From contig NZ_CP043575.1 of the NCBI RefSeq assembly GCF_014076495.1, positions 310,001-374,000 on the forward strand: a stretch of DNA of 64,000 nt, given 5' to 3'. Made by a program: the position numbers and the translations under genes. Under the pieces are notes generated by a model. It saw only the letters and a program-made list of their open reading frames with translations. It was not told the DNA's origin and made no database searches. This document shows positions 24,598 to 33,464 of this stretch, piece after piece. The first letter of the stretch is position 1; each line of letters begins with the position of its first letter. The stretch comes from Comamonas koreensis. GTDB taxonomy: Bacteria > Pseudomonadota > Gammaproteobacteria > Burkholderiales > Burkholderiaceae_C.

Positions 24598-26850
24598 ATG
24601 GAAATCTACCTCGACGCCAACGCCACCACCCCCGTTCTCCCCCAAGCCCGCGCCGCCGCCCTGGCGGTGATGGCCGATGCCTACGGCAACCCCAGCAGCA
24701 TCCATGGCAGCGGCCTCAAGGCCCGCGCGCTGCTCGACGAAGCACGTGCCGCCGCGCGCCAGGTGCTGGGCGTGCCCAGCGGCCAGCTGCTGTTCACCAG
24801 CGGTGCGACCGAGGGCATCCAGACCGCCGTGCTGTCGGCGCTGAGCGCCCTGCGCCAGCGCCGCGAGGCCGGCGACAGCACTGTGCTGCAGCTGCTCTAT
24901 GGCGCGACCGAGCACAAGGCCGTGCCCGAGGCCCTCAAGCACTGGAACGCCGTACTCGGCCTGCACCTGCCGATTGCCGCCATCCCCGTGGGCCGCGATG
25001 GCCGCCATGACCTGGCCTGGCTGCGCGCGCAGGCACCCTCGGCCGGCCTGGTGTGCACGATGGCCGCCAACAACGAAACCGGCGTCATCAGCGACCTGGA
25101 CGGCATTGCCGATGCGCTGCGCGGCAGCCCGGCGCTGTGGCTGGTCGATGGCGTGCAGGCGCTGGGCAAGCTGGCGCTCAAGCCGGTAGAGCGCGGCATC
25201 GACTACGCGCCGTTCTCCGGCCACAAGCTCTATGCCCCCAAGGGCGTGGGCATGCTCTATGTGCGCGAGGGCGCGCCCTTTACCCCGCTGCTGGCCGGCG
25301 GCGGGCAGGAAGGCGCACTGCGCGCCGGCACCGAGAACATGGCCGGCATTGCCGCGCTGGGCGCCGTGCTGCGCGCGCTGCAGGACGGCAGCAGCTTTGC
25401 CAGCGCCGCCACGATGGCGGGCCACCGCAGCCAGCTCGAAGCCGCACTGCGCGAGGCCTTTGCCGGCCTGGTGTTCAATGCGCCGCCCGCGCTGTGCCTG
25501 CCCACCACGTTGAATTTTGCCGTGCCGGGCCTCAGCGCCAAGCTGCTGCTCGATCTGTTTGACGCTGCCGGCCTGCGGGTGAGTGGCGGCTCGGCCTGCA
25601 GTGCCAGCAAGGCGCAGCCCAGCTATGTGCTCGAGGCCATGGGCCTGCCCGCCTGGCAGACGGCCGCTGCGGTGCGCATGTCCTTTGGCGCGGCCGACCC
25701 GGCCGAGATGATCGCCGAGGCCTGCCAGCGCATCCGCGCCTGCGGCGCGGCACTGCGCGCGAACTGTCTGGTGGAAGCGCCTGAGGACACCGCCCATGGC
25801 ACAGCCCCGCTGCTGACGCGCTTTGTCGTTGACGGCGCCTGCTGCTACCTGCTGGCCGATGCTGCCAGCCAGCGCTGTGTGGTCGTCGATCCGCTGCCCG
25901 AGCTGGTCGAGCGCCTGGCGCAATGGCTGCGCTGCCGGGGCTTTACCCTGGCGGCCGTGCTCGATACCCACAGCCATGGCGACCATGCCTCATCGGCGGC
26001 CGAGCTGCGCGCTGCCGTTCCCGCTGCGCTGCAGGCCACGGGCGCGGTCGATGCGCTGGGCTGGCCCCAAGGCGCCACGCAGATCACGCTGGGCGCCTAC
26101 CGCTTAAGCCGCCTGGCGCTGCCCGGCCACACCGAAGACTCCACCGCCTACCTGCTGCATGAAGGCACTCAGCTGCAGCTGGCACTGGTGGGCGATACCG
26201 TGCTGCCCGGCGCGCTGGGCCGCAGCGATTTTGTGCAGAGCGCGCCGCTCGCCTATGCGGACAGCCTGCGCCTGTTGGCCCGGGCCGTGGGCCCGCAAAC
26301 CCTGCTGCTGCCCGGCCATGACTATGACAACCGCTTTGCCTGCACCTTGGCCGTTGAAGCTGCAGCCCAGCCGCTGCTGGCCGGCGTGCTGCAAGGCCAG
26401 CTCGATGCCGCCGCCTTTGCCGCTGCCAAGGCCGCGCTGGAGCAGGACCTGGCCCCCACCGCCTACCAGACAATGGCCTGCGGCGCCCGCGTCGATGCCG
26501 CCACGCCCGCCGTGTGTGTGGAGCTGCCCGTGGCCCGTGCCCAGGCGCTGCAGCAGGCGGGCAGCGCCGCGCTGCTGGTGGATGTGCGCGAGCCCTATGA
26601 ACAGCAGCTGGGCCAGGCGCCTGGCCTGGACGATGGCGCCAGCAGCCAGGCCGTGCCGCTGTCGGGCCTGCTCAATGCGCTGCCGCAGTGGCTGGCCTTG
26701 CCGGCCGATACCCCCGTGGTGTTTTACTGCCGCAGCGGCAACCGCAGCGCCCAGGCCGCCCATGCATTGCGCCGGCTGGGCCACCAACAGGCCTTCAGCG
26801 TGGCCGGCGGCCTGGCGCTGTGGCCAGAGCGCGCCACGGCATCCGTCTGA
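24598..26850 (+). CDS. fusion: cysteine desulfurase + persulfide-dioxygenase-like metallohydrolase + rhodanese
   Basis: 750 residues in one open frame starting MEIYLDANATTP. Residues 1-385 are a class V aminotransferase-fold cysteine desulfurase with PLP lysine K210 (SGHKLYAPKG) and persulfide cysteine C334 (GGSACSAS). Residues about 400-635 are a metallo-beta-lactamase fold of ETHE1 type with H458, H460, D462, H463, then H511, D533 and H574 (LPGHDYDN). Residues about 645-745 are a rhodanese with C711 in YCRSGNRS. The three activities form a route: cysteine sulfur becomes a persulfide, is oxidised to sulfite, and is transferred. The enclosing frame extends upstream but the ATG at 24598 begins the desulfurase homology. 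Divergent from lrp. Confidence 0.9.
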   Translation: MEIYLDANATTPVLPQARAAALAVMADAYGNPSSIHGSGLKARALLDEARAAARQVLGVPSGQLLFTSGATEGIQTAVLSALSALRQRREAGDSTVLQLLYGATEHKAVPEALKHWNAVLGLHLPIAAIPVGRDGRHDLAWLRAQAPSAGLVCTMAANNETGVISDLDGIADALRGSPALWLVDGVQALGKLALKPVERGIDYAPFSGHKLYAPKGVGMLYVREGAPFTPLLAGGGQEGALRAGTENMAGIAALGAVLRALQDGSSFASAATMAGHRSQLEAALREAFAGLVFNAPPALCLPTTLNFAVPGLSAKLLLDLFDAAGLRVSGGSACSASKAQPSYVLEAMGLPAWQTAAAVRMSFGAADPAEMIAEACQRIRACGAALRANCLVEAPEDTAHGTAPLLTRFVVDGACCYLLADAASQRCVVVDPLPELVERLAQWLRCRGFTLAAVLDTHSHGDHASSAAELRAAVPAALQATGAVDALGWPQGATQITLGAYRLSRLALPGHTEDSTAYLLHEGTQLQLALVGDTVLPGALGRSDFVQSAPLAYADSLRLLARAVGPQTLLLPGHDYDNRFACTLAVEAAAQPLLAGVLQGQLDAAAFAAAKAALEQDLAPTAYQTMACGARVDAATPAVCVELPVARAQALQQAGSAALLVDVREPYEQQLGQAPGLDDGASSQAVPLSGLLNALPQWLALPADTPVVFYCRSGNRSAQAAHALRRLGHQQAFSVAGGLALWPERATASV

Positions 26851-26880
26851 GAACGCATTTCAACCGCCAGCACGGCGCAT

Positions 26881-26916
26881 AAAAAAAGGCCGGCCGGGTT
26901 GTGCACCCGTCCGGCC
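26881..26916 (-). terminator. Rho-independent terminator of torF-glnK-amtB
   Basis: An A7 tract at 26881-26887 (T tract on the minus strand) follows a GC-rich stem, GGCCGG-CGGGT paired with ACCCG-CCGGCC around a short loop. It lies 22 bases beyond the amtB stop. Confidence 0.82.
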
Positions 26917-26938
26917 CCCCAAGGAGTATCCGCAAGAA

Positions 26939-28246
26939 TCAACGTCCGTAGGCCGCTTCGCCGTGGGAGGTGATGTCCAGGCCTTCGCGTTCGGCTTCTT
27001 CCGTCACACGCAGACCACCGGTCAGCAAACCTGCCACCTTGTACGAGATCCAGGCCACCACACCCGACCACACGATGGTGATCAGCACGCCCTTGGTTTG
27101 CACCCAGATCTGGTGGGCCATGTTGTAGCCTTCTGGCTCGACACCGCCGAGGCTGGAGGCGCAGAACACACCGGTCAGGATGGCACCCAGGATACCGCCC
27201 ACGCCGTGCACACCAAAGACGTCGCAGGTGTCATCGACCTTGAGCAGCCGCTTGAGACCGGACACACCCCACAGGCACAGAGCACCGGCGAGCAGACCCA
27301 TCACGATGGCACCCATGGGGCCGACAAAACCGGCGGCCGGGGTGATGACCACCAGGCCACCAACGGCACCCGAAGCGGCACCCAGCATTGAGGGCTTGCC
27401 CTTGTGCAGCGTCTCGCACACCAACCAGCTCACGCAGGCTGCGCCGGTGGCCACGATGGTGTTGATGAAGGCCAGGCCCGCAATACCGTTGGCAGCACCT
27501 GCCGAGCCGGCGTTGAAGCCGAACCAGCCCACCCACAGCAGCGATGCGCCCACCATGGTCAAGGTCAGGTTGTGCGGAGCCAGCGCTTCGCGGCCAAAGC
27601 CCAGGCGCTTGCCCAGCACATAGGAGCCCACCAGACCGGCCACACCGGCGTTGATGTGCACAACGGTGCCGCCGGCAAAGTCCAGCGCGCCATCCTTGCC
27701 CAGCAGACCACCGCCCCAGACCATGTGGGCAATCGGCAGGTAGCTGAAGGTGAACCACAGCACGGCGAAGATCATCACGGCCGCAAACTTGATGCGCTCG
27801 GCAAAGGCACCGACGATCAGCGCCACGGTGATGGCGGCGAACGTGGCCTGGAACGAGACGAACACATACTCCGGCACAGTCGCCATCGCACCCGACAAGG
27901 TATCGGGCGTGATGCCCATCAGGAACACCTTGCCGAAGTCGCCAAAGAAGTTGCCTTCACCGGAGAAGGTCAGCGAGTAGCCGTAGATGGTCCACAGCAC
28001 AGTGATCAGCGAGAAGATCGTGAACACCTGGGCCAGCACCGACAGCATGTTCTTGCTGCGCACCAGACCGCCATAGAACAGCGCCAGACCCGGGATGACC
28101 ATCAGGATCACCAGCATGGTCGAGGTCATGATCCAGGCGGTATCGCCTGCATTCAGAACGGGAGCTGCCGCATCGGCCGCAGCCGCGTTGCCCGCAGTGG
28201 CCAGTGCCACTGCCGCCAGCCCTGCCAAGGAAAGAAGTCGTCTCAT
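26939..28246 (-). CDS. amtB: ammonium transporter AmtB
   Basis: 435 residues from the ATG at 28246; a GTG nine bases upstream lies too close to the AAGG ribosome site. A cleavable signal peptide (MRRLLSLAGLAAVALATAGN) precedes eleven helices, beginning DTAWIMTSTMLVILMVIPGL and holding VHINAGVAGLVGSYVLG. AmtB is a trimeric inner-membrane ammonium channel blocked by GlnK. It is third in a torF-glnK-amtB unit, 65 bases after glnK, with a terminator behind it. Expression probably depends on nitrogen limitation through the sigma-54 promoter at 29482. Confidence 0.95.
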   Translation of the reverse strand: MRRLLSLAGLAAVALATAGNAAAADAAAPVLNAGDTAWIMTSTMLVILMVIPGLALFYGGLVRSKNMLSVLAQVFTIFSLITVLWTIYGYSLTFSGEGNFFGDFGKVFLMGITPDTLSGAMATVPEYVFVSFQATFAAITVALIVGAFAERIKFAAVMIFAVLWFTFSYLPIAHMVWGGGLLGKDGALDFAGGTVVHINAGVAGLVGSYVLGKRLGFGREALAPHNLTLTMVGASLLWVGWFGFNAGSAGAANGIAGLAFINTIVATGAACVSWLVCETLHKGKPSMLGAASGAVGGLVVITPAAGFVGPMGAIVMGLLAGALCLWGVSGLKRLLKVDDTCDVFGVHGVGGILGAILTGVFCASSLGGVEPEGYNMAHQIWVQTKGVLITIVWSGVVAWISYKVAGLLTGGLRVTEEAEREGLDITSHGEAAYGR

Positions 28247-28311
28247 GTTGTTCACACCTTCAAGATAAATTGGCTTGTTGCGCGCGCCTTGCCAGCGCGG
28301 AGCGCTGTTTT

Positions 28312-28674
<363 letters not shown>

Positions 28675-28693
28675 TTATTGCAGCGGCGCTGCG

Positions 28694-29431
28694 TCAAAAA
28701 GCCTTGGTCAGCGATACGATCGCGCGACCCTTGTTCACAAAGCCAAAGGCACCCGTCTTGTTGGCGCCCACCCAGGCAGCGCTCAGCGAGAAGCCATCAC
28801 CCAGGTCATAGGCACCGCCCACGCTGTAGTCCAGGTAGTTGGGCACGCCCAGGTCCTTGATGTCGCTGGAAAAGCGCGTATAGCCCACGGCCAGCTTCAA
28901 GGTCGTCTTGGGCGCCACTTCCTGGGCGAATGCCACATTCAGGTAACCGGTGTTGCGGCCCTTGTACGTGCTGTCGTACTTGGTGCCGGCCCAGCCAAAG
29001 TAATCCTTCGACACGGTGTGCGAGTACTTCACGGTCACGGGACCGTAGGTGCCCGAGCCATACAGTTCGGTGGTGTTGCCCAGCGTGTTGCCGGGGTAGA
29101 CATAGGTCAGCAGACCCACATCCCAATCCACATCAGCGGCCTTGAACTTGTAGCCACCGTAGAAATCCATCTCCAGCTTGTTGTTGTCGAGCCAGTCGAC
29201 GGTGGAGTTCCAGTTCCCCACATAAAAGCCGCTGTCGCCAAAGGCGTAGTCGACCCCTCCCTGGAGTGCGGGCTTGACCCATTGGGCACTAGAGGACTTC
29301 TGGTCCTGACCGCGGAACTTGTAGTTCGTGGTCACGCTCACATTGGCGGTCAGCTGCGCGCTTGCCACCATTGGCAGCGCCAGGAACGCTGCACCCGCCA
29401 CCACCATCCAGCCTCTGTTGCTCATTGCCAT
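28694..29431 (-). CDS. TorF-family putative outer-membrane porin
   Basis: 245 residues. Signal peptide MAMSNRGWMVVAGAAFLALP with cleavage after ASA, followed by amphipathic beta strands and a terminal phenylalanine (VSLTKAF), the outer-membrane insertion signature. AAGGAG sits seven bases before the start. The family is found ahead of glnK-amtB in many betaproteobacteria, so it probably lets ammonium or small nitrogen compounds through the outer membrane. It is first in the nitrogen operon, led by a sigma-54 promoter. Confidence 0.85.
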   Translation of the reverse strand: MAMSNRGWMVVAGAAFLALPMVASAQLTANVSVTTNYKFRGQDQKSSSAQWVKPALQGGVDYAFGDSGFYVGNWNSTVDWLDNNKLEMDFYGGYKFKAADVDWDVGLLTYVYPGNTLGNTTELYGSGTYGPVTVKYSHTVSKDYFGWAGTKYDSTYKGRNTGYLNVAFAQEVAPKTTLKLAVGYTRFSSDIKDLGVPNYLDYSVGGAYDLGDGFSLSAAWVGANKTGAFGFVNKGRAIVSLTKAF

Positions 29432-29481
29432 TGCCACACTCCTTGTTGATGAATTCGACCCATCCGTTTGTGGCAAGCACA

Positions 29482-29499
29482 ATGCACAGAGCGTGCCAA
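29482..29499 (-). promoter_or_regulatory. sigma-54 promoter of torF-glnK-amtB
   Basis: On the minus strand TTGGCACGCTCTGTGCAT: a near-perfect -24 element TTGGCACG, correct GG-N10-GC spacing, and a -12 element GTGCA. The predicted start point is about 40 bases before the torF ATG. An NtrC-type palindrome lies about 240 bases upstream. Confidence 0.78.
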
Positions 29500-29714
29500 A
29501 CCCAGCGCTACCCGCTGCGTTGCGCGCACCAGACAAGCGCAGCGCGCTATATTTTTTTGCAAATGCTTACGTTCTGAGCCGCCACAGGGCGGCCGGGGGC
29601 GCGGGATGGCAGGCCGGCGCCGCCGCCACGCCTTCCCCGGGCTGTCGCCACTTGTTGCTGCCAGCGACTTTTGCGATGCTGGTGGCAGCCGTGCCTCCAA
29701 GAGGTGCTTCGCAA

Positions 29715-29731
29715 TGCACCAAAAAGGTGCA
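29715..29731. promoter_or_regulatory. NtrC-type enhancer site
   Basis: TGCACCAAAAAGGTGCA, a perfect 17-base inverted repeat equal to the NtrC consensus TGCAC-N7-GTGCA. Lies 216 bases upstream of the sigma-54 promoter, and also just upstream of the comM start on the other strand. The 321-base gap 29432-29752 holds this site, the promoter and nothing else recognised. Confidence 0.78.
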
Positions 29732-29752
29732 AAACAACAAGGAAGCCCGCCC

Positions 29753-31297
29753 ATGAGTCTCGCCGTGGTGCACAGCCGGGCCCTGGTCGGGCTCACCGGC
29801 CATCCCGTCAGCGTCGAAGTCCATCTGGCCAATGGCCTGCCCAGCTTTACCCTGGTCGGCCTGGCCGATCTGGAAGTGAAGGAAGCGCGTGAGCGTGTGC
29901 GCTCAGCGCTGCAAAACAGCGGGCTGGAGTTTCCGCACAACAAACGCATCACCGTCAACCTGGCACCGGCCGATCTGCCCAAGGAGTCGGGCCGCTACGA
30001 CCTGGCCATCGCGGTCGGCATTCTGGCGGCCAGCGGCGCTATCGATGCGGACCGGCTCAAGGACTATGAATTTGCCGGCGAGCTGTCGCTGTCGGGTGCA
30101 TTGCGCCCGGTGCGCGGCGCGCTGGCCGCCAGCATGGACCTGCACCAGCGCGGCCAGCAGGTGCGCCAGGTGCTGCCCCCGGGCAGTGCAGAGGATGCCG
30201 CCCTGGTGCCCGATGCCGAGGTCTACCGCGCCAGCCACCTGCTGGACGTGGTGCAGCACTTTGCGCCCCAGGCCGCCAGCGCCGAGCCCGATGCAGCGCC
30301 CAGCCAGTGGCAGCGCATGCCCGCCCAGCCCCGCCCGCCCGAGGCCCCCGGCGCCGACATGGCCGATGTCAAAGGCCAGGCGGCCAGCAAGCGGGTGCTG
30401 GAGATCGCTGCCGCAGGCGGCCACAACCTGCTGATGCTGGGCGCACCGGGCGCTGGCAAATCGATGCTGGCCCAGCGCTTTGCCGGCCTGCTGCCGCCCT
30501 TGAGCGTGGCCGAGGCGCTGGAGAACGCCGCCGTGCACAGCCTGGTCGGCAGCTTTGATGCCCAGCGCTGGGGCCAGCGCAGCACGATGGCGCCGCACCA
30601 CACCGCCAGCGCCGTGGCCCTGGTGGGCGGCGGCAGTCCGCCCCGGCCCGGTGCGATATCGCTGGCCCATTGCGGCGTGCTGTTTTTGGACGAACTGCCC
30701 GAGTTCCCGCGCAGCGCGCTCGAAGCACTGCGCGAGCCGCTGGAGACCGGCCAGATCAGCATCGCCCGCGCCGCGCAGCAGGCCACCTTTCCCGCCCGCT
30801 TCCAACTGATTGCCGCGATGAACCCCTGCCCCTGCGGTTTTCGGGGCTCGCGCCAGCGCGCCTGCCGCTGCTCGCCCGACCAGGTCAGCCGCTACCAGGC
30901 CCGCATCAGCGGCCCCTTGCTCGACCGCATTGACCTGCACCTGGAAGTCAGCCCCCTGCCCGCCGATGAGCTGCTGACCGCCCCGGCCGGCGAATCGACC
31001 GCCACTATCCGCGAGCGGGTGACCGCTGCCCGCGCCCGGTCACTGCAGCGCCAGGGCATGCTCAACCAGCAGCTGCAAGGCCAGGCGCTCGACGATTACT
31101 GCCATGCCGAGCCCGCTGCGCTGCAGCTGCTGCAAACCGCCGCCGCCCAGCTGGCCTGGTCGGCACGCGGCATCCATCGCAGCTTGCGTGTGGCGCGCTC
31201 GATTGCGGATCTCGCGCAGTCGGAGACCATCAGCCCGGCCCATGTGGCCGAGGCGGTGCAGTACCGGCGGGCGCTGCTGGGCAGCAGCGGCATGTAG
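29753..31297 (+). CDS. comM: ComM/YifB-family Mg-chelatase-like AAA+ ATPase
   Basis: 514 residues from the ATG at 29753; the frame is open further upstream but conserved sequence begins MSLAVVHSRALVGL. N-terminal Lon-S5-like domain (GLPSFTLVGLADLEVKEARE), Walker A GAPGAGKS, Walker B LFLDELPEF, sensor region MNPCPCGF and the C-terminal helical part. ComM is a hexameric helicase that drives branch migration during natural transformation. The first 24 bases carry an NtrC-type palindrome just before the start, probably belonging to the opposite operon. Confidence 0.93.
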   Translation: MSLAVVHSRALVGLTGHPVSVEVHLANGLPSFTLVGLADLEVKEARERVRSALQNSGLEFPHNKRITVNLAPADLPKESGRYDLAIAVGILAASGAIDADRLKDYEFAGELSLSGALRPVRGALAASMDLHQRGQQVRQVLPPGSAEDAALVPDAEVYRASHLLDVVQHFAPQAASAEPDAAPSQWQRMPAQPRPPEAPGADMADVKGQAASKRVLEIAAAGGHNLLMLGAPGAGKSMLAQRFAGLLPPLSVAEALENAAVHSLVGSFDAQRWGQRSTMAPHHTASAVALVGGGSPPRPGAISLAHCGVLFLDELPEFPRSALEALREPLETGQISIARAAQQATFPARFQLIAAMNPCPCGFRGSRQRACRCSPDQVSRYQARISGPLLDRIDLHLEVSPLPADELLTAPAGESTATIRERVTAARARSLQRQGMLNQQLQGQALDDYCHAEPAALQLLQTAAAQLAWSARGIHRSLRVARSIADLAQSETISPAHVAEAVQYRRALLGSSGM

Positions 31298-31302
31298 GCA
31301 GC

Positions 31303-31331
31303 ACATGCACGCGGGCAGCGCTGCCGCATGT
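31303..31331 (+). terminator. hairpin after comM, possible weak terminator
   Basis: ACATGC pairs with GCATGT around a GGCAGCGCTGCC core, six bases after the comM stop. No T tract follows, so it may stabilise mRNA rather than terminate. Confidence 0.35.
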
Positions 31332-31458
31332 CCACCCTTATGCAGAAAACGCGTTTAGTAAGTCAGAAAAATTAGTTCCTCCCGCAACGCTGACTTCGCA
31401 CAATCCCCCTTTTGCGCCGCGCAGCCCTGCTGCGAACGGCGGTTTTTTGAAAGCGGAT

Positions 31459-32691
31459 ATGGGCGTGAGCAAATTGGGTCAGTGGCGGGTCTTGGGCGTG
31501 GCGGCAGCGTCGCTTTGTGTGGTGGCCGGTGCCAGTGCGGCAGGTGCAGCCAGTGCCCCCAGCGGCGCCCCCATCCGTATCGGCTTGCTGGCCCCGCTGA
31601 CCGGATCGGGTGGCGCCTATGGCAAGGAAGAGGAAACGGCGGCCAAGGCAGCCGCAGCCCATATCAATGCACATGGCGGTGTGCTGGGCCGTCCGCTGGA
31701 GATCGTCGTCGCCGATGACGAGACCACGCCCACAGCCGGCGTGTCGGCCGCGCGCAAACTGATTGATGTGGATGGCGTAGTAGCGATCACCGGCGTGTGG
31801 AGCAGCGCGGTGGCGCTGGCCGTGCGCCCGGTGGCACTCGAGAAGAGTGTTGCGCTGCTGCCCGTGGGCTCGGCCGATGAGCTGACCGAGGGCGACAACA
31901 AGGGCCTGGTCTGGCGCTTCCAGACCAATGGCAAGAACTGGGGCCAGGCCTTTGCCAATGTGGCCTACAAGGATGGCGCGAGGACCGCCTCCATCCTGGT
32001 GCTGCAGACGCCCTTCACGCTCAGCACCGTCAAGCCCTTTGCCGAGCGCTTTGCGCAGCAAGGCGGCAAGGTGCTTGACACCCTCTACTTCAACCCCAAC
32101 CAGCCCTCGTACCGGGCCGAGGTGGAAAAGATCTTCAGCAAGAAGCCCGATGCGGTCTTCCTGCCCAGCTATATCCCCGAGTTCAGCGCCATCGTGCGCG
32201 AGATCTACCGCAGCGGCTACGAAAGCAAGCTCTACACCTTCAGCCATGCGGCCGACAGCGGCGGCAAGTTTGTGCAGAACGTGGGCAAGGCCGCCGCCGA
32301 AGGCGTGAACCATGTGCAGGCCACGCCGGTGGGCAACAACGCCAGCTACCAGCTCTACCTCAAGCAAACGCAGCAGCCCGAAGGCACCATCGTCGCCTTT
32401 GGCGCCAATGTGTTTGACGAGATCAATGTGCTGGCGCTGGCCATCGAAAAAGCCAAGAGCGCCAAGGCGGCCGACTTCAGCAAGGAAATCGCCAATGTGG
32501 TCAACACCAAAGGTCCCGATGTGCACGACCCCGTGCAGGGCCTGCAGCTGATTCGCGCAGGCAAGCCTTTCCGCTATTCCGGCGCGACGGCGGACTTCCG
32601 CTTTGCGCCCAATGGCGACCAGGTGGACCTGGACTACGGCCACTACCGCGTGCTCAACGGCGTGAGCAAGCTGGTGGGCACCACCAAATGA
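31459..32691 (+). CDS. branched-chain-amino-acid-type ABC substrate-binding protein
   Basis: 410 residues from the ATG at 31459. Signal peptide with a hydrophobic core VLGVAAASLCVVAGASA, then a periplasmic-binding type I fold beginning IRIGLLAPLTGSGGAYGKE. The family collects small amino acids, amides or aromatic acids. It is the first gene of a complete Liv-type importer, and its stop overlaps the first ATPase start (ATGA). A TTG twelve bases upstream is an alternative start. Confidence 0.92.
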   Translation: MGVSKLGQWRVLGVAAASLCVVAGASAAGAASAPSGAPIRIGLLAPLTGSGGAYGKEEETAAKAAAAHINAHGGVLGRPLEIVVADDETTPTAGVSAARKLIDVDGVVAITGVWSSAVALAVRPVALEKSVALLPVGSADELTEGDNKGLVWRFQTNGKNWGQAFANVAYKDGARTASILVLQTPFTLSTVKPFAERFAQQGGKVLDTLYFNPNQPSYRAEVEKIFSKKPDAVFLPSYIPEFSAIVREIYRSGYESKLYTFSHAADSGGKFVQNVGKAAAEGVNHVQATPVGNNASYQLYLKQTQQPEGTIVAFGANVFDEINVLALAIEKAKSAKAADFSKEIANVVNTKGPDVHDPVQGLQLIRAGKPFRYSGATADFRFAPNGDQVDLDYGHYRVLNGVSKLVGTTK

Positions 32692-33464
32692 GCCTGCAGA
32701 CAGACGATCTGCTCAGGGTTCAGGATGTTCATGTAGGTTTTGGTGAATTCACCGCGCTGGACGGTGCCCACCTGCGCATTGCGCGCGGCGGCATCACCGG
32801 CATGGTGGGGCCCAATGGTGCGGGCAAGTCCACCTTGTTCAACGTGCTGGGCGGCCAGCAGGCCCACCAGGGCGGCCGGGTGCTGTTCGACGGCCAGGAC
32901 ATCACGCACTGGTCCGTGCACCGCCGCGCCCAGGCCGGGCTCACCCGCACTTTTCAGATCTCGCGCGAGATGGGCGCGCTCACGGTGCTGGAGAACCTGC
33001 TGCTCGCCGCTCCCCAGCAGCCCGGCGAAAAGCTCTGGCATGCGCTGCTGAACACGGCGGCCGCCCGCCAGCACGAAGCCCAGGCGATGGCACAAGCCCA
33101 GTCCCTGCTCGAGCGCGTGGGGCTGTGGCGCCTGGCGCATGACCGGGCCGACAGCCTCTCGGGCGGCCAGAAGAAACTGCTGGAGCTGTGCCGCGCGCTG
33201 ATGCTCAAGCCCCGGCTGGTGCTGCTCGACGAGCCGGCGGCCGGCGTCAACCCGGTGCTGGTCGGCGAGATTGCGGACTTCATCCGCAGCCTGCAGGCCG
33301 AAGGCATGAGTTTTGCCATTGTGGAACACAACATGGACATGATTGCCGCGCTGTGCGACCCGGTGTATGTGCTGGCCCAGGGCAAGGTGCTGACCCAGGG
33401 CAGCTTTGCCCAGGTGTCTGCCAACGCGCTGGTGGTCGAGGCCTACCTCGGAGGTGTGGCATGA
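32688..33464 (+). CDS. Liv-type ABC transporter ATPase (LivG-like)
   Basis: 258 residues. Walker A GPNGAGKST, signature LSGGQKKLLE, Walker B LVLLDEPAAGVNP and a BCAAT-type C-terminal tail. LivG-class subunits energise branched-chain amino-acid-type importers together with a LivF partner. Start overlaps the binding protein stop and its stop overlaps the LivF-like start, both as ATGA. The operon then codes for two permeases, an AhpD-like protein and a flavin monooxygenase. Confidence 0.93.
   Translation: MSLQTDDLLRVQDVHVGFGEFTALDGAHLRIARGGITGMVGPNGAGKSTLFNVLGGQQAHQGGRVLFDGQDITHWSVHRRAQAGLTRTFQISREMGALTVLENLLLAAPQQPGEKLWHALLNTAAARQHEAQAMAQAQSLLERVGLWRLAHDRADSLSGGQKKLLELCRALMLKPRLVLLDEPAAGVNPVLVGEIADFIRSLQAEGMSFAIVEHNMDMIAALCDPVYVLAQGKVLTQGSFAQVSANALVVEAYLGGVA

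Noticed and set aside
29471..29486. Plus-strand GG-N10-GC resembling a sigma-54 promoter toward comM
   Set aside because: The -24 element lacks TTGGCAC, it overlaps a much better minus-strand match, and comM starts about 270 bases away.
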